A stretch of DNA of 64,000 nt from Limnohabitans sp. TEGF004 (lineage in GTDB: Bacteria; Pseudomonadota; Gammaproteobacteria; Burkholderiales; Burkholderiaceae_C): assembly GCF_027924965.1 (NCBI RefSeq), contig NZ_AP027056.1, forward strand, positions 1,798,001 to 1,862,000, given 5' to 3'. This document shows positions 34,855-48,429 of the stretch, one piece after another (position 1 is the first letter of the stretch; each line of letters starts with the position of its first letter). The translations under genes and the position numbers were made by a program. Under the pieces are notes generated by a model. The model was not told the DNA's origin. It was given only the letters and a program-made list of their open reading frames with translations, and did not search any database.

Positions 34855-37542
34855 ATGACCCAGTTCGCCAAAGAAACCTTGCCCATCAGCCTAGAAGAGG
34901 AGATGCGTCGCAGCTACCTAGATTACGCCATGAGCGTGATTGTGGGCCGCGCCCTCCCCGATGCGCGTGACGGCTTAAAGCCTGTGCACCGCCGCGTCTT
35001 GTTCGCGATGCACGAGCTCAACAACGACTGGAACCGTCCTTATAAGAAGTCAGCCCGTATCGTGGGTGACGTGATTGGTAAATACCATCCGCACGGCGAC
35101 AGCGCGGTGTACGACACCATCGTGCGTATGGCCCAAGACTTTTCGTTGCGCCACATGTTGGTGGACGGCCAAGGTAACTTCGGCTCGGTCGATGGCGACA
35201 ACGCAGCGGCGATGCGTTACACGGAAATTCGCTTATCCAAGATCGCTCACGAAATGTTGAGCGACATCGACAAAGAAACTGTCGACTTCGGACCTAACTA
35301 CGACGGCTCTGAAAAAGAACCGTTGGTGCTACCCAGCCGCATTCCTAATTTGCTGGTCAACGGCTCCTCCGGCATTGCCGTGGGTATGGCCACCAACATC
35401 CCGCCCCACAACCTGAACGAAGTGGTGGATGCGTGTTTGCACATGCTGCGCAACCCAGAAGCCACCATTGACGAGTTGATGGAAATCATCCCAGCGCCTG
35501 ACTTCCCCACTGCCGGCATTATTTACGGCATCAGTGGTGTCAAAGATGGCTACCGCACAGGCCGCGGCCGTGTGGTCATGCGCGCCAAGTGCCACTTTGA
35601 AGACATCGACAAAGGCCAACGCCAGTCCATCATCGTGGACGAGTTGCCTTACCAAGTGAACAAAAAGACCTTGCAAGAACGCATGGCCGAATTGGTTCAC
35701 GAGAAGAAGATTGAAGACATCAGCCACATCCAAGACGAGTCCGACAAGTCGGGCATGCGCTTGGTGATTGAACTCAAGCGTGGTGCCGTGCCTGAGGTGG
35801 TGTTGAACAACCTGTACAAACAAACCCAGCTGCAAGACACCTTCGGTATCAACATGGTGGCCTTGATTGACGGCCAACCCAAGTTGTGCAATTTGCGCGA
35901 CCTGATTGCCGTGTTCTTGGGTCACCGCCGCGAAGTGGTGACACGCCGCACCATCTTTACCCTGCGCAAAGCCCGCGAACGCGGCCATGTGCTGGAAGGC
36001 TTGGCTGTGGCATTGGCCAACATCGACGAGTTCATCCGCATCATCCGCAACGCGCCTACGCCCCCTGTGGCCAAGGCTGAGTTGATGACCAAGTCCTGGG
36101 ACAGCCAACTGGTGCGCGAAATGCTCACCCGCAGCCGTGCCGATGGCGGCGTGATCAACGCCGACGACTACCGACCCGATGGCTTGGAAAAAGAATTCGG
36201 CATGGGCAACGACGGCCTGTACCGCTTGAGCGACACCCAAGCACAAGAAATTCTGCAAATGCGTCTGCAACGCTTGACGGGTCTTGAGCAAGACAAGATC
36301 GTCAACGAATACAAAGACGTCATGGCCGAGATCGATGACTTGCTCGACATCTTGGCCAAGCCTGAGCGTGTGTCCACCATCATTGGTGACGAGCTGACCG
36401 TGGTGAAAAATGAATTCGGCCAAAGCAAGCTCGGCGCACGCCGCAGCGTGATTGAGCACAACGCCCAAGACTTAGGTACCGAAGACCTGATCACGCCCAC
36501 CGACATGGTGGTCACGCTCAGCCACAGCGGCTACATCAAGAGTCAACCTCTATCTGAATACCGCGCACAAAAACGCGGCGGTCGCGGCAAGCAAGCCACA
36601 GCGACCAAAGAAGACGATTGGGTGGACCAACTCTTCATCGCCAACACGCACGACTATTTGCTGTGCTTCTCTAACCGTGGCCGTTTGTACTGGCTCAAAG
36701 TATGGGAAGTGCCTGCGGGCTCACGCGGTTCACGCGGTCGCCCCATCGTCAACATGTTCCCGCTTCAAGAAGGCGAAAAAATCAACGTGGTCTTAGCCCT
36801 CACCGGCGAAGCACGCACCTTCCCTGAAGACCAATTTGTGTTCATGGCCACGTCCATGGGCACGGTCAAGAAGACCTCGCTCGACGAGTTCAACAACCCA
36901 CGCAAGGGCGGCATCATCGCCGTCAACTTGGATGAAGGTGATTTCTTGGTTGGTGCTGCCCTCACCGACGGCAAGCACGACGTGATGTTGTTCAGCGACG
37001 GCGGCAAAGCCGTGCGCTTTGACGAAAACGATGTGCGCCCCTTGGGTCGCAGTGCCCGCGGCGTGCGCGGCATGATGATCGAAGAAGGCCAAAGCGTCAT
37101 CGCCATGTTGGTGTCTGAACAAGAAGATCCAGCAGCAGTGACTGACGAAACCGTGGCCCGCGCCAGCGTGTTGACCGCCACCGAAAACGGCTACGGCAAA
37201 CGCACCAACATCAGCGAATACACCCGCCACGGCCGTGGCACCAAAGGCATGATTGCCATCCAGCAATCTGAGCGCAACGGCAAAGTCGTGGCAGCTACCT
37301 TGGTGCAAGCGGACGACGAGATCATGCTCATCACCGACACCGGCGTGCTGGTCCGTACCCGCGTGGCTGAGATTCGTGAAATGGGCCGCGCCACACAAGG
37401 CGTGACCTTGATCGGTTTGGACGAAGGCGCCAAGCTCAGCGGCTTGCAACGCATCGTCGAAAACGATGCCAATGCTCACTTCAGCGAAGGCGCTGAAGAC
37501 GACAACGCTGAAGGCAGCACTGACGCCCCAAGCGAAGGCTAA
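34855..37542 (+). CDS. gyrA: DNA gyrase subunit A
   Basis: A protein of 895 aa (E. coli 875). The N-terminal cleavage domain has the catalytic Tyr122 in [10 protein letters not shown]. Ser83 and Asp87 in [13 protein letters not shown] match E. coli numbering and are wild type, so no quinolone-resistance change is present at these positions. The C-terminal half is the DNA-wrapping beta-pinwheel with the GyrA box QKRGGRG. An acidic tail ([19 protein letters not shown]) follows. It heads the serC-pheA-tyrA-aroA/cmk-rpsA run. Confidence 0.97.
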   Translation: MTQFAKETLPISLEEEMRRSYLDYAMSVIVGRALPDARDGLKPVHRRVLFAMHELNNDWNRPYKKSARIVGDVIGKYHPHGDSAVYDTIVRMAQDFSLRHMLVDGQGNFGSVDGDNAAAMRYTEIRLSKIAHEMLSDIDKETVDFGPNYDGSEKEPLVLPSRIPNLLVNGSSGIAVGMATNIPPHNLNEVVDACLHMLRNPEATIDELMEIIPAPDFPTAGIIYGISGVKDGYRTGRGRVVMRAKCHFEDIDKGQRQSIIVDELPYQVNKKTLQERMAELVHEKKIEDISHIQDESDKSGMRLVIELKRGAVPEVVLNNLYKQTQLQDTFGINMVALIDGQPKLCNLRDLIAVFLGHRREVVTRRTIFTLRKARERGHVLEGLAVALANIDEFIRIIRNAPTPPVAKAELMTKSWDSQLVREMLTRSRADGGVINADDYRPDGLEKEFGMGNDGLYRLSDTQAQEILQMRLQRLTGLEQDKIVNEYKDVMAEIDDLLDILAKPERVSTIIGDELTVVKNEFGQSKLGARRSVIEHNAQDLGTEDLITPTDMVVTLSHSGYIKSQPLSEYRAQKRGGRGKQATATKEDDWVDQLFIANTHDYLLCFSNRGRLYWLKVWEVPAGSRGSRGRPIVNMFPLQEGEKINVVLALTGEARTFPEDQFVFMATSMGTVKKTSLDEFNNPRKGGIIAVNLDEGDFLVGAALTDGKHDVMLFSDGGKAVRFDENDVRPLGRSARGVRGMMIEEGQSVIAMLVSEQEDPAAVTDETVARASVLTATENGYGKRTNISEYTRHGRGTKGMIAIQQSERNGKVVAATLVQADDEIMLITDTGVLVRTRVAEIREMGRATQGVTLIGLDEGAKLSGLQRIVENDANAHFSEGAEDDNAEGSTDAPSEG

Positions 37543-37549
37543 TCCAAGC

Positions 37550-38656
37550 ATGACTCGCCCCTTTAATTTTTCTGCAGGTCCAGCGGCTATGCCGCTGGAA
37601 GTGCTGCAGCAAGCCGCCGTCGAGATGACCAACTGGAACGGCAGCGGCATGGGCGTTATGGAAATGAGCCATCGCGGCAAAGAGTTCATCAGCATTTACG
37701 AACAGGCCGAGGCCGATGTGCGCGAGCTATTGGCCGTGCCAGTCAACTTCAAAATCTTGTTCATGCAAGGCGGTGGCTTGGCAGAAAACGCCATCGTGCC
37801 CTTGAACCTCTCACGCGGCGAAATCGTTGATGTGGTGGTCACTGGCAGCTGGAGCGAGAAGTCTTACAAAGAAGCCAGCAAATACTGCACATCGCATTTG
37901 GCGGCCACGGGTGCTGAAAGCCACTTCACGTCTATCCCTGCCGCAGCGCAATGGCAACTCAGTGCGGGTGCGCAATACGTGCACATCTGCACCAACGAAA
38001 CCATTCACGGTGTGGAGTTCCACATCCTGCCCGACCTCAAAGCCTTGGGCTCTGATGCACCGCTGGTGATTGACTTCTCTTCACACGTGCTCTCGCGCAC
38101 TGTCGATTGGTCAAAAGTCGGCGTGGCCTTTGGTGGTGCACAAAAGAACATTGGCCCCGCAGGCGTGACGCTCGTCATCGTGCGCGAAGACTTACTGGGT
38201 CATGCACTCAAAGCTTGCCCCAGTGCGTTCAACTACAAAACCGTAGCCGACAACGGCTCGATGTACAACACGCCGCCCACCTACAGCATCTACATGGCGG
38301 GCCTGACCTTCCAATGGCTCAAACGCCAAAAAGAAGGTGAACTCTGTGGCGTGGCAGCGATGGAGCAACAAAACATCGCCAAAGCCAAGCTGCTGTATGA
38401 CTTCTTGGACAACTCCAGCTTCTACAGCAACAAGGTCGCACACGACTGCCGCTCGCGTATGAACGTGCCTTTCTTCTTGGCAGATGAGTCACGCAATGAC
38501 GCATTCCTAGCAGGCGCCAAAGCCGCTGGCCTGTTGCAACTCAAAGGCCATAAGTCAGTTGGCGGCATGCGCGCCAGCATCTACAACGCCATGCCGATTG
38601 AAGGCGTGCAAGCGTTGGTGAACTACATGCAAGCGTTTGAAAAAACACAGGCTTGA
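37550..38656 (+). CDS. serC: Phosphoserine aminotransferase
   Basis: A protein of 368 aa from the ATG at 37550, eight bases after gyrA. It begins [16 protein letters not shown], typical of SerC, and has the PLP-lysine region [15 protein letters not shown]. It makes phosphoserine in serine synthesis and also serves pyridoxal phosphate synthesis. The open frame reaches back into gyrA, but only this ATG gives the conserved N-terminus. Confidence 0.95.
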   Translation: MTRPFNFSAGPAAMPLEVLQQAAVEMTNWNGSGMGVMEMSHRGKEFISIYEQAEADVRELLAVPVNFKILFMQGGGLAENAIVPLNLSRGEIVDVVVTGSWSEKSYKEASKYCTSHLAATGAESHFTSIPAAAQWQLSAGAQYVHICTNETIHGVEFHILPDLKALGSDAPLVIDFSSHVLSRTVDWSKVGVAFGGAQKNIGPAGVTLVIVREDLLGHALKACPSAFNYKTVADNGSMYNTPPTYSIYMAGLTFQWLKRQKEGELCGVAAMEQQNIAKAKLLYDFLDNSSFYSNKVAHDCRSRMNVPFFLADESRNDAFLAGAKAAGLLQLKGHKSVGGMRASIYNAMPIEGVQALVNYMQAFEKTQA

Positions 38657-38683
38657 TTGAGCATCTGAACGAACAACAACACC

Positions 38684-39784
38684 ATGAGCCAACAACCCGT
38701 TCAATCTGAAGCCCTTGCCGCCTTGCGCGTACAAATCGACGCACTTGATAAACAACTGCTGCAACTGGTCAACGACCGCGCCAAAGTGGCAGAGCTTGTG
38801 GGCGAGATCAAACGCGCCGAAGGCTCACCGTTCTTTCGCCCTGACCGCGTGGCGCAGGTGATCGACAAGATCACGCAGGCCAACCCAGGCCCGCTCAAAA
38901 ACGAACACATCGCCTCCATCTGGCGCGAAATCATGTCGGCTTGTTTGGCACTCGAAGCGCCCCAACGCGTGGCGGTGCTCGGCCCCCAAGGCACGTTTTG
39001 CGAACAAGCTGCGATTGAATTTTTTGGCAGCGCCGCCAACCTGATTTACTGCGCCAACTTCGACGAAGTCTTCCACGCCACCGCTGCGGGCACGGCCCAA
39101 TACGGCGTGGTGGGCATGGAAAACTCCACCGAAGGTGTGGTGGCCCGCTCACTCGATTTGTTCTTGCGTTCACCCGTGCATGTGGTGGGTGAAGTGAGCC
39201 TCTTGGTGCGTCACAACTTGATGCGCCAAATCAACTCCGATGCTGACATCGAAGTGGTCATGGCTCACCCCCAAGCCTTGGCCCAATGCCAAGGTTGGCT
39301 CAGCCAACATCTGCCCTTGGCCGAGCGCCGCGCAGTGTCTAGCAACGCCGAAGGCGCGCGTCTCGCCGCTACCAACCCGAAGTGGGCGGCTTTAGCCAGC
39401 GAACGCGCAGCCAGCCAGTTTGGCCTGCACATCGTGCACCACGCCATCCAAGACGAGGCCTACAACCGCACACGGTTTGCTGTCATCGCCTTGCCACAAA
39501 CCTTGGCCACACCGCCTGCGTCGGGCAACGACTGCACCAGCTTGGTGGTGTCGGTGCCCAACCGCCCGGGTGCTGTGCATGACTTGTTGGTCCCGCTCAA
39601 AAACAACGGCGTGTCGATGACGCGCTTTGAGTCACGCCCTGCCAAATCGGGCCAGTGGGAGTATTACTTCTACATCGACATCCAAGGCCACGTCAGCCAG
39701 CCCCATGTGGCGGCGGCGCTGCAAGAGCTGCAAAGCTTGTGCGCGTTCTACAAGGTCTTGGGTTCTTACCCCGTTTCAGAATGA
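38684..39784 (+). CDS. pheA: Chorismate mutase/prephenate dehydratase (P-protein)
   Basis: A protein of 366 aa with three domains: AroQ chorismate mutase (about 10-90, LRVQIDALDKQLLQLVNDRA), prephenate dehydratase (95-275, LGPQGTFCEQAA and DEAYNRTRFAVI) and an ACT regulatory domain (SLVVSVPNRPGAVHDLL with the ESRP motif) for feedback by phenylalanine. It makes phenylpyruvate from chorismate. It overlaps tyrA by ATGA. Confidence 0.96.
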   Translation: MSQQPVQSEALAALRVQIDALDKQLLQLVNDRAKVAELVGEIKRAEGSPFFRPDRVAQVIDKITQANPGPLKNEHIASIWREIMSACLALEAPQRVAVLGPQGTFCEQAAIEFFGSAANLIYCANFDEVFHATAAGTAQYGVVGMENSTEGVVARSLDLFLRSPVHVVGEVSLLVRHNLMRQINSDADIEVVMAHPQALAQCQGWLSQHLPLAERRAVSSNAEGARLAATNPKWAALASERAASQFGLHIVHHAIQDEAYNRTRFAVIALPQTLATPPASGNDCTSLVVSVPNRPGAVHDLLVPLKNNGVSMTRFESRPAKSGQWEYYFYIDIQGHVSQPHVAAALQELQSLCAFYKVLGSYPVSE

Positions 39785-40686
39785 AATTTCAACGGCTCGC
39801 CCTCATCGGCTGTGGCCTGATGGGCGGCTCGTTTGCGCTCGCCTTGCGCGAGGCGGGTCTGGTGCAAACCATCGTCGGCTTTAGCGCTTCAGACAAAACA
39901 CGCCAACGCGCGGTTGAACTTAAGGTCATCGACCAAGCTTGCAACAGCGTGGCCGAAGCCGTGCAAGGCGCTGACCTTGTCTTACTGGCCGTGCCAGTGG
40001 GCGCCATGCACAGCAGCTTTGCCGCCATGCGAGATGTGTTGCAACCCAATACCTTGCTGATGGATGTGGGTTCGACCAAGTGCGATGTGATTGCCGCTGC
40101 ACAAGCCGCTTTGGGCGAACGCCTGAGCTGCTTTGTGCCTGCCCACCCGATCGCAGGCAAAGAAGTAGCTGGCATCGAGCACGCTGAAAGCACGCTGTAC
40201 CAAGAGCGCCGCACCATCCTCACGCCCTTGCCTAAAACAGGCATTCACCGCCTGCAAGCGGCACATGAAGTTTGGACTGCCGTGGGCAGCCACGTAAGCA
40301 CCATGACACCTGAGGCACACGATGCCACGTTTGCCGCCGTCAGCCATTTGCCACACATGCTGGCATTTGCAGCGGTCAATGCACTCATGACACAGCCGCA
40401 AGGCGCAGCATTTTTAGACATGGCGGGCCCTGGCTTTCGAGATTTCTCGCGCATCGCCGCCAGCGATGCATCGGTATGGCGCGACATCCTGAGCGCCAAC
40501 CATGCAGAAGTCCTAACTCAAGTCGCGTACTTTCGCGCTGCGCTCGACCAGTTTGAAGACGCCTTGAAACTCGGCGACGCTCAAGCGCTGCAACACCTGA
40601 TTCAACAAGCCAGCGATGTGCGCTCGGCTTGGACTCTGCATGCGGGCAACGCGTGCAACACCGCTTCTGAAACACAGCGCTCATGA
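39781..40686 (+). CDS. tyrA: Prephenate dehydrogenase
   Basis: A protein of 301 aa from the ATG at 39781, inside the pheA stop. The NAD-binding motif reads [17 protein letters not shown], followed by VGSTKCDV and the substrate-site AHPIAGKE. It forms 4-hydroxyphenylpyruvate for tyrosine. No fused mutase or ACT domain is present, unlike E. coli TyrA. The next gene starts about 45 bases later. Confidence 0.95.
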   Translation: MKFQRLALIGCGLMGGSFALALREAGLVQTIVGFSASDKTRQRAVELKVIDQACNSVAEAVQGADLVLLAVPVGAMHSSFAAMRDVLQPNTLLMDVGSTKCDVIAAAQAALGERLSCFVPAHPIAGKEVAGIEHAESTLYQERRTILTPLPKTGIHRLQAAHEVWTAVGSHVSTMTPEAHDATFAAVSHLPHMLAFAAVNALMTQPQGAAFLDMAGPGFRDFSRIAASDASVWRDILSANHAEVLTQVAYFRAALDQFEDALKLGDAQALQHLIQQASDVRSAWTLHAGNACNTASETQRS

Positions 40687-40732
40687 AGATGCACTTCATC
40701 TGAACCATGAACGTGCTTTCACATTAACAAAC

Positions 40733-42748
40733 ATGTTCTCCACCGCCTTCCTCGACCTCCCCGCGCTGCAAGGCGCTTCTGGCACTGTCACGCTGCCTGG
40801 CTCTAAAAGCATTTCAAACCGTGTGCTGCTACTCTCGGCTCTGTGCCAAGGCACCACCGTCGTGCACGACCTGCTGGATTCGGATGACACTCGCGTGATG
40901 TTGGCCGCACTAGGCCAACTCGGCTGCGGTGTGGACGTGCAAGGCACGACCGTGACCATCACGGGCTTAGGTGGTCAGCTCAAGCACCAAGACGCGATTG
41001 AGTTTTTCATGGGCAACGCAGGCACTGCTATGCGCCCACTCACCGCTGCACTCGCAGTGCTGGGCGGTGACTTCACGCTCAAGGGCGTGCCACGCATGCA
41101 CGAGCGTCCAATTGGCGATTTGGTCGATGCGTTGCGTTTGCTCGGCTGCAAGATTGACTACTTGGGCAACGACGGCTTTCCACCGCTGCACATTGGTAAA
41201 CCCACCCTCAAAGTAGATGCCCCCATTCAAGTGCGCGGCGATGTGTCGAGCCAGTTCCTCACAGCGTTGTTGATGGCTTTGCCTTTGGCTGCCAAATCAC
41301 AAGACATCGTGATTGAAGTGGTGGGCGAGCTCATCAGCAAGCCCTATATCGACATCACGCTCAATCTGTTGGCGCGTTACGGCATTGCGGTGAAGCGTGA
41401 TGGCTGGCAACGCTTCACCATTCCGCAAGGTTGCAGCTACCAATCGCCAGGCACGATTCACGTCGAAGCTGATGCTTCTTCGGCCAGTTATTTCATCGCA
41501 CTCGGCGCTATCGCTGAAGGCGACGGTATCCGCATCCAAGGCGTAGGCGCAGATTCGATCCAAGGCGACATCCGCTTCATGGACGCTGCCGCACAAATGG
41601 GCGCAAAAATTACTAGTGGACCCAACTGGCTCGAAATCAACCGTGGCGCTTGGCCGCTCAAAGGCATCACCCTCGACTGCAACCACATCCCCGATGCCGC
41701 CATGACCCTGGCTGTGATGGCGCTGTATGCGGACGGTCCTACCACCCTACGCAACATCGCCAGCTGGCGTGTGAAAGAAACCGACCGCATCGTGGCCATG
41801 GCTACCGAATGCCGCAAGCTGGGCGCGACGGTGGAAGAAGGCCCAGACTGGATCACGGTTCACCCTTTGCCAAATGGCAAACACAACAATGCGTCTGCGC
41901 AGGGCCAATGGAACGCCGCCAGCATCCACACCTACGACGACCACCGCGTGGCCATGTGTTTCTCGCTAGCAGCATTCAACGCCGACCAAGTACCCGTGCG
42001 CATTGAAGACCCCAAGTGCGTGGCCAAAACTTTCCCCGATTACTTCGAGGCCTTGTTCTCGGTGTCGCACGCGAAGGTCCAAGACATTCCCGTCATTTGC
42101 ATCGACGGCCCCACTGCTTCTGGCAAAGGCACCTTGGCCAGCCGCGTGGCGCAGGCCTTGGGCTATCACTACCTTGACTCAGGCGCTCTCTACCGCGTGA
42201 CCGCCTATGCCGCACTGAAAGCTGGTCTATCGCTAGAGGCCAACGACGAAGCCCGCATTGCCGACCTCGCCCGCACCCTGCCCGTTCGCTTTGAGGGCGA
42301 AGCCGTGTGGCTGGGTAACGAAGACGTCAGCAACGCCATTCGCACCGAACAAGCCGGCATGAATGCTTCAAAAGTATCCGTTTTACCTACCGTTCGTACC
42401 GCTTTGGTAGCCCTACAGCACAGTTTTCAACGCCTACCCGGCCTGTTGGCCGATGGCCGCGACATGGGCACCGTCATCTTCCCTGATGCGCCTTTGAAAG
42501 TGTTTTTGACTGCGAGCGCAGCTCAGCGCGCCGAGCGTCGTCATAAGCAATTGATTTCAAAGGGTATTTCGACTACACTTGACAGTCTTCGCGCCGACTT
42601 AGAGGCCCGCGACGCACGCGATTCATCGCGCAGCGTGGCGCCCTTGAAAGCGGCACAAGATGCTTACCAACTCGACAACTCATCGCTCTCTATCGAAGCC
42701 TCGGTAGATCAAGTGTTGACGTGGTGGCAAGCAAAGCAGCCGTTTTAA
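40733..42748 (+). CDS. aroA-cmk: Fused EPSP synthase and cytidylate kinase
   Basis: A protein of 671 aa from the ATG at 40733. Residues 1-445 are 3-phosphoshikimate 1-carboxyvinyltransferase ([37 protein letters not shown]), and 452-671 are CMP kinase ([42 protein letters not shown]). No stop or start lies between the halves, so one chain catalyses a shikimate step and CMP/dCMP phosphorylation. The fusion is known in Comamonadaceae and supports the family placement. Confidence 0.95.
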   Translation: MFSTAFLDLPALQGASGTVTLPGSKSISNRVLLLSALCQGTTVVHDLLDSDDTRVMLAALGQLGCGVDVQGTTVTITGLGGQLKHQDAIEFFMGNAGTAMRPLTAALAVLGGDFTLKGVPRMHERPIGDLVDALRLLGCKIDYLGNDGFPPLHIGKPTLKVDAPIQVRGDVSSQFLTALLMALPLAAKSQDIVIEVVGELISKPYIDITLNLLARYGIAVKRDGWQRFTIPQGCSYQSPGTIHVEADASSASYFIALGAIAEGDGIRIQGVGADSIQGDIRFMDAAAQMGAKITSGPNWLEINRGAWPLKGITLDCNHIPDAAMTLAVMALYADGPTTLRNIASWRVKETDRIVAMATECRKLGATVEEGPDWITVHPLPNGKHNNASAQGQWNAASIHTYDDHRVAMCFSLAAFNADQVPVRIEDPKCVAKTFPDYFEALFSVSHAKVQDIPVICIDGPTASGKGTLASRVAQALGYHYLDSGALYRVTAYAALKAGLSLEANDEARIADLARTLPVRFEGEAVWLGNEDVSNAIRTEQAGMNASKVSVLPTVRTALVALQHSFQRLPGLLADGRDMGTVIFPDAPLKVFLTASAAQRAERRHKQLISKGISTTLDSLRADLEARDARDSSRSVAPLKAAQDAYQLDNSSLSIEASVDQVLTWWQAKQPF

Positions 42749-42930
42749 ATTTTTGAAATAGGCTGCAAAACCTGGCCCGTTAGGCTCCCCTCGCGCTGCA
42801 CATTGGCGCACTGGCCCTACGGATCTAAAACTTAACCCGTGGCTCACGCCACAAAACCACCGCTTATCGCAGGCCCATGTGGCGCAGCAGTTACGCTGCC
42901 CTCTTTCCCGTGATGAGACAAAGGAAATAA
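42749..42930 (+). promoter_or_regulatory. rpsA upstream region, possible leader
   Basis: This 180-bp gap before rpsA contains self-complementary GC segments and ends with ACAAAGGAAA before the ATG. In other proteobacteria the rpsA leader folds to allow autocontrol by S1. No defined structure was verified here. Confidence 0.35.
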
Positions 42931-44609
<1,679 letters not shown>

Positions 44610-44610
<1 letters not shown>

Positions 44611-44927
44611 TGACCCGTTCAGACCTGGTCGAAGAACTGGCTGCCCGCTTTGGGCAGCTCACGCACCGCGATGCCGAGTTCGCTGTCAAGACGCTTCTTG
44701 ACGCGATGAGCGACGCGCTGGTGCGCGGGCACCGCATTGAGTTGCGAGGCTTTGGCAGTTTTTCGATCAACCGTCGCCCGCCTCGCATGGGACGCAACCC
44801 GCGTTCCGGCGAAAGCGTGGCGATTCCTGAGAAACGTGTGCCTCATTTCAAGCCGGGTAAAGCCCTGCGCGAAGCGGTGGACACACGCACTCAAGAATTG
44901 TTGGCGGGGTCTGCACCCAAAGGTTGA
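44610..44927 (+). CDS. ihfB: Integration host factor subunit beta
   Basis: A protein of 105 aa. The DNABII fold is clear: [11 protein letters not shown], the beta-arm [18 protein letters not shown] and [12 protein letters not shown]. The prolines in the arm mark the residue that intercalates to bend DNA. The last 10-12 residues extend a little past E. coli IhfB (94 aa). It pairs with IhfA, which is not in this window. Confidence 0.95.
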
Positions 44928-44988
44928 GCAAACGGTTTATTTCAAGATGCCGCAAGGCTAAAATGGTTCTCGTCACAGAGGAGCTAAC

Positions 44989-45288
44989 TTGAAAAACCTC
45001 ATGTGGCTGCTTCAGTTGTTACTGAAAGCAGCCATTTTTTTTACCCTGTTCGCTTTTGCGCTGAACAACCAACACGACGCCGTGGTCCATTTCTTTTTTG
45101 GCACCACGTGGAGCGCGCCGTTGGTGTTGGTGCTGCTGACCGTCTTCGTCATGGGCGTGGCGGTGGGCGTGATTGGCATGGTGCCGCGCTGGTGGAAACA
45201 CCGTCGCTTGGCCAAACTGGCCAACACCTCAACCTCTGAGCCGACAGTGTCAGCCCCCTCTCCTGCGGACCCTACACATGGAATTTGA
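44989..45288 (+). CDS. lapA: LapA family inner-membrane protein (DUF1049)
   Basis: A protein of 99 aa with two membrane helices (LLKAAIFFTLFAFALN and APLVLVLLTVFVMGVAVGVIG) joined by the DAVVHFFFG loop typical of LapA/YciS. It has a GAGG-type ribosome site, overlaps the start of lapB by 11 bases and acts with LapB in control of lipopolysaccharide assembly. Confidence 0.88.
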   Translation: MKNLMWLLQLLLKAAIFFTLFAFALNNQHDAVVHFFFGTTWSAPLVLVLLTVFVMGVAVGVIGMVPRWWKHRRLAKLANTSTSEPTVSAPSPADPTHGI

Positions 45289-46429
45289 CCTCAGCTGGAT
45301 TTTGCTGGGCTTGCCCTTGGCCTTCATCTTGGGTTGGGTGGCCTCGCGCATGGACTTGCGCCAGTTGCGCCTTGAAAACCGTCAAACACCCAAAGCGTAT
45401 TTCAAAGGTTTGAATTACTTGCTGAACGAACAGCAAGACCAAGCCATCGATGCTTTCATCGAGGCCGTGCAACACGACCCCGACACCTCTGAGCTGCACT
45501 TTGCTTTGGGTAATTTGTTTCGCCGCCGTGGCGAATACGAACGCGCCGTGCGTGTGCACCAGCACTTGCTGTCACGCGGCGACCTGAGCCAAGCCGACCG
45601 CGACCGCGCCCAACACGCCCTCGCCTTGGACTACCTCAAAGCTGGCTTGCTTGACCGCGCCGAAGACGCGCTGACCAAACTCGAAGGCACCGCCCACCAA
45701 GCACAAGCCCACTTGGCATTGCTGAGCATTTACGAACGTTCGCGCGATTGGGCCAAGGCCTCGGTCATCGCCAAGAAATTGGGCGACAGCGGTCAAGGCA
45801 GTTTTCAAGGCCGCTTGGCGCACTACTTGTGCGAAGAGGCTGAAAGCCTTGACGTGACGCAACACGCCGATCAAGTGGTGGCCTTGCTCAAGCAAGCCAC
45901 GGAAGCGGCGCCCAACAACGCGCGCGCGCGCATCGCACTGGCCAAGACGTATGAACAGACAGACCGCGCCAGCGACGCCTACGCCACGCTGGAAAACTTG
46001 GCTACGCAAGTGCCTGCCTCTTTGCCTTTGCTCGCGCCGAAGCTCGCCGCATTGGCGCAAACTTTGAACTGCGCGCCCAAAGCCATCGCCTTGCTAGAAA
46101 CCAGCTACGCCAAAACAGCCTCACTCGATGTGCTCAACGCCATCGTCACGCTGCGCAAAGCACAAGGTGAAACCAACACGGGTGGTTTGTTTGCGAAGCA
46201 TTTAGAACGTGAACCTTCGTTGGTCGCTGCGACGCAGTGGATTGCCAACGAAAAATTTGAGCACGAAGAATTTCACCCGCAAGTGCAACGCGCCCTTGAA
46301 CGCGCAGCCAAACCGCTGCAACGTTACCGCTGCGCTGCTTGCGGCTTTGAAGCCAGCCAACACTTTTGGCAATGTCCAGGCTGCCAAGCTTGGGACAGCT
46401 ACCCCGCCCGTCGCGTGGAAGAACTATGA
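45278..46429 (+). CDS. lapB: Lipopolysaccharide assembly protein LapB
   Basis: A protein of 383 aa from the ATG at 45278. An N-terminal membrane anchor (WILLGLPLAFILGWVAS) is followed by TPR repeats and a C-terminal rubredoxin-type metal site (CAACGFEASQHFWQCPGC). LapB (YciM) presents LpxC to FtsH and so limits lipid A synthesis. It lies between lapA and the heptose kinase gene, which it overlaps by ATGA. Confidence 0.93.
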   Translation: MEFDLSWILLGLPLAFILGWVASRMDLRQLRLENRQTPKAYFKGLNYLLNEQQDQAIDAFIEAVQHDPDTSELHFALGNLFRRRGEYERAVRVHQHLLSRGDLSQADRDRAQHALALDYLKAGLLDRAEDALTKLEGTAHQAQAHLALLSIYERSRDWAKASVIAKKLGDSGQGSFQGRLAHYLCEEAESLDVTQHADQVVALLKQATEAAPNNARARIALAKTYEQTDRASDAYATLENLATQVPASLPLLAPKLAALAQTLNCAPKAIALLETSYAKTASLDVLNAIVTLRKAQGETNTGGLFAKHLEREPSLVAATQWIANEKFEHEEFHPQVQRALERAAKPLQRYRCAACGFEASQHFWQCPGCQAWDSYPARRVEEL

Positions 46430-47355
46430 CAGTGAACAAACAACAACTTAGCCTTGCCCACGTGTTGGTCGTAGGCGACGTGATGCTAGACCGCTATTGG
46501 TATGGCGCCGTCGACCGCATCAGCCCCGAAGCCCCCGTGCCCGTGGTACGCATCACACGCGAAGAAAACCGCTTAGGCGGCTGCGCCAACGTGGCCTACA
46601 ACGTGGTGAGCTTGGGTGCACATGCATCCCTGCTATCGGTCGTCGGTGACGACGAAGCCAGCCACTTACTGGAAGACTTGGTCGCCAAGACCGGCATCGC
46701 CCCACACTTAGGCCGCGACAGCCAACTCAAAACCACGGTCAAGCTGCGTGTCATTGGCCGCCAGCAACAACTGTTGCGCGTGGACTTTGAGAACACGCCG
46801 CAAAACGAAGTGCTGGCCTCGCAAACCGATCAGTTCATGCAGTTGCTTGCAGCTCACAAAGTGGTGCTGTTCTCTGACTACGGCAAAGGCGGCTTGGCCC
46901 ATGTGTCGCAAATGATTACGGCCGCTCGCGCTGCTGACAAAGCTGTGTTGATTGATCCCAAAGGCAGCGACTACTCACGCTACGCAGGCGCAACCTGCAT
47001 CACCCCTAACCGTGCAGAACTCGAACAAGTCATTGGCAAGTGGAGCAACGAAGCCGAGCTGGTGCAAAAAGCCCACGCCCTACGCCAAGAGCTCAAGCTC
47101 GATGCACTCCTACTCACCCGCAGCGAAGAAGGTATGACCTTGTTCGATGCACAAGGCGAATTGACTGTGTCTGCCCAAGCACGTGAAGTATTTGACGTCA
47201 CAGGCGCTGGCGATACCGTGATTGCCACTTTGGCCACCTTGGTGGCGGCTGGCTTGAGCTTACGTGATGCCATGCCATTGGCCAACAAAGCAGGTGGCGT
47301 GGTGGTGGGCAAGTTTGGTACGGCCACGGTCAGCTACGAAGAATTGATGGCCTAA
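46426..47355 (+). CDS. rfaE1: Heptose-7-phosphate kinase (RfaE domain I only)
   Basis: A protein of 309 aa from the ATG at 46426. It is a PfkB-type sugar kinase with [23 protein letters not shown] and the catalytic [11 protein letters not shown]. It phosphorylates D-glycero-D-manno-heptose 7-phosphate for the LPS core. The nucleotidyltransferase half found in E. coli HldE is absent, so a separate hldC-type gene is expected elsewhere. Confidence 0.93.
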   Translation: MTVNKQQLSLAHVLVVGDVMLDRYWYGAVDRISPEAPVPVVRITREENRLGGCANVAYNVVSLGAHASLLSVVGDDEASHLLEDLVAKTGIAPHLGRDSQLKTTVKLRVIGRQQQLLRVDFENTPQNEVLASQTDQFMQLLAAHKVVLFSDYGKGGLAHVSQMITAARAADKAVLIDPKGSDYSRYAGATCITPNRAELEQVIGKWSNEAELVQKAHALRQELKLDALLLTRSEEGMTLFDAQGELTVSAQAREVFDVTGAGDTVIATLATLVAAGLSLRDAMPLANKAGGVVVGKFGTATVSYEELMA

Positions 47356-47419
47356 GTCCAGGCCCGATAAATACAAAACCAAGGGCTACGCAAAGTGCCT
47401 TGATGAATCTGGAGAAGTT

Positions 47420-48418
47420 ATGAAAATCGTCGTCACAGGCGCCGCTGGTTTTATCGGCAGCAACATCATCAAGGGCTTGAATGCTCGCGGTATCACCAAC
47501 ATCATCGCGGTGGATGACCTGACAGAAGGCGACAAGTTTCGCAACATCGCCGATTTGAAGATTGCCGACTACCTCGACAAAGACGTGTTCTACGAACTCT
47601 TTGCCGAGAATGCCTTTGGCAAAGTTGAAGCCGTGTTCCACGAAGGCGCTTGCAGCGACACCATGGAGAGTGACGGTAAGTACATGATGGACAACAACTA
47701 CACCCTCTCGTGTGGCTTGTTCAACGCCTGCCAACAAAGCGGCACACGTTTGCTCTACGCCTCGTCAGCTGCCACCTACGGCGGCAGCGACACCTTCATT
47801 GAGACGCCTGAATACGAGTTGCCGCTCAATGTGTACGGCTACTCCAAATTGTTGTTTGACCAACGCATGCGATTGGAGTGCAACAACAACTTCAAGAAAT
47901 TCAAGCGCCAAGTGGTGGGCTTTCGCTACTTCAACGTGTACGGCCCACGCGAGCAACACAAAGGCCGCATGGCCAGCGTGGCGTTTCACCAGTTCAACCA
48001 ATTCAACGCTGAAGGCAAAGTGAAGTTGTTTGGCGAATACGGCGGCTACGCCCAAGGCGCGCAAATGCGCGACTTCGTCTTCATCGATGACGTGGTCGCT
48101 GTGAACCTGTGGTTCTTAGACAACCCAGACAAATCTGGCATCTTCAACCTCGGCTCTGGCCGCGCACAACCGTTCAACGATGTGGCCTTGTCCGTGGTCA
48201 ACGCCATGCGTGCCAAAAAAGGTGAAGCTACGTTGGACTTGACCAGTGCTGCTAAAGCGGGCTTGATCGAATACGTACCCTTCCCCGATGCACTGCGTGG
48301 CAAATACCAGTGCTACACACAAGCTGACCTGACCAACCTGCGCGCCAGCGGCTGCGACCACGCATTTGCCGATGTGCAAAGCGGTGTGACGCAATACATG
48401 GCGACTTTGAGCAAGTAA
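47420..48418 (+). CDS. hldD: ADP-L-glycero-D-manno-heptose 6-epimerase
   Basis: A protein of 332 aa. Rossmann motif [20 protein letters not shown], catalytic YGYSK with an upstream SSAATYG, and the HldD-specific [16 protein letters not shown]. It makes ADP-L-glycero-heptose, the sugar added to the LPS inner core. It follows the heptose kinase gene by 64 bases with a GGAGAAGTT-like ribosome site. Confidence 0.96.
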   Translation: MKIVVTGAAGFIGSNIIKGLNARGITNIIAVDDLTEGDKFRNIADLKIADYLDKDVFYELFAENAFGKVEAVFHEGACSDTMESDGKYMMDNNYTLSCGLFNACQQSGTRLLYASSAATYGGSDTFIETPEYELPLNVYGYSKLLFDQRMRLECNNNFKKFKRQVVGFRYFNVYGPREQHKGRMASVAFHQFNQFNAEGKVKLFGEYGGYAQGAQMRDFVFIDDVVAVNLWFLDNPDKSGIFNLGSGRAQPFNDVALSVVNAMRAKKGEATLDLTSAAKAGLIEYVPFPDALRGKYQCYTQADLTNLRASGCDHAFADVQSGVTQYMATLSK

Positions 48419-48429
48419 GCACGCCGTCC

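Noticed and set aside
35085..35125. Possible quinolone-resistance change in gyrA
   Set aside because: Ser83 and Asp87 are both wild type.
35329..36468. 379-aa open frame opposite gyrA
   Set aside because: Codon-periodicity shadow of gyrA; no independent features.
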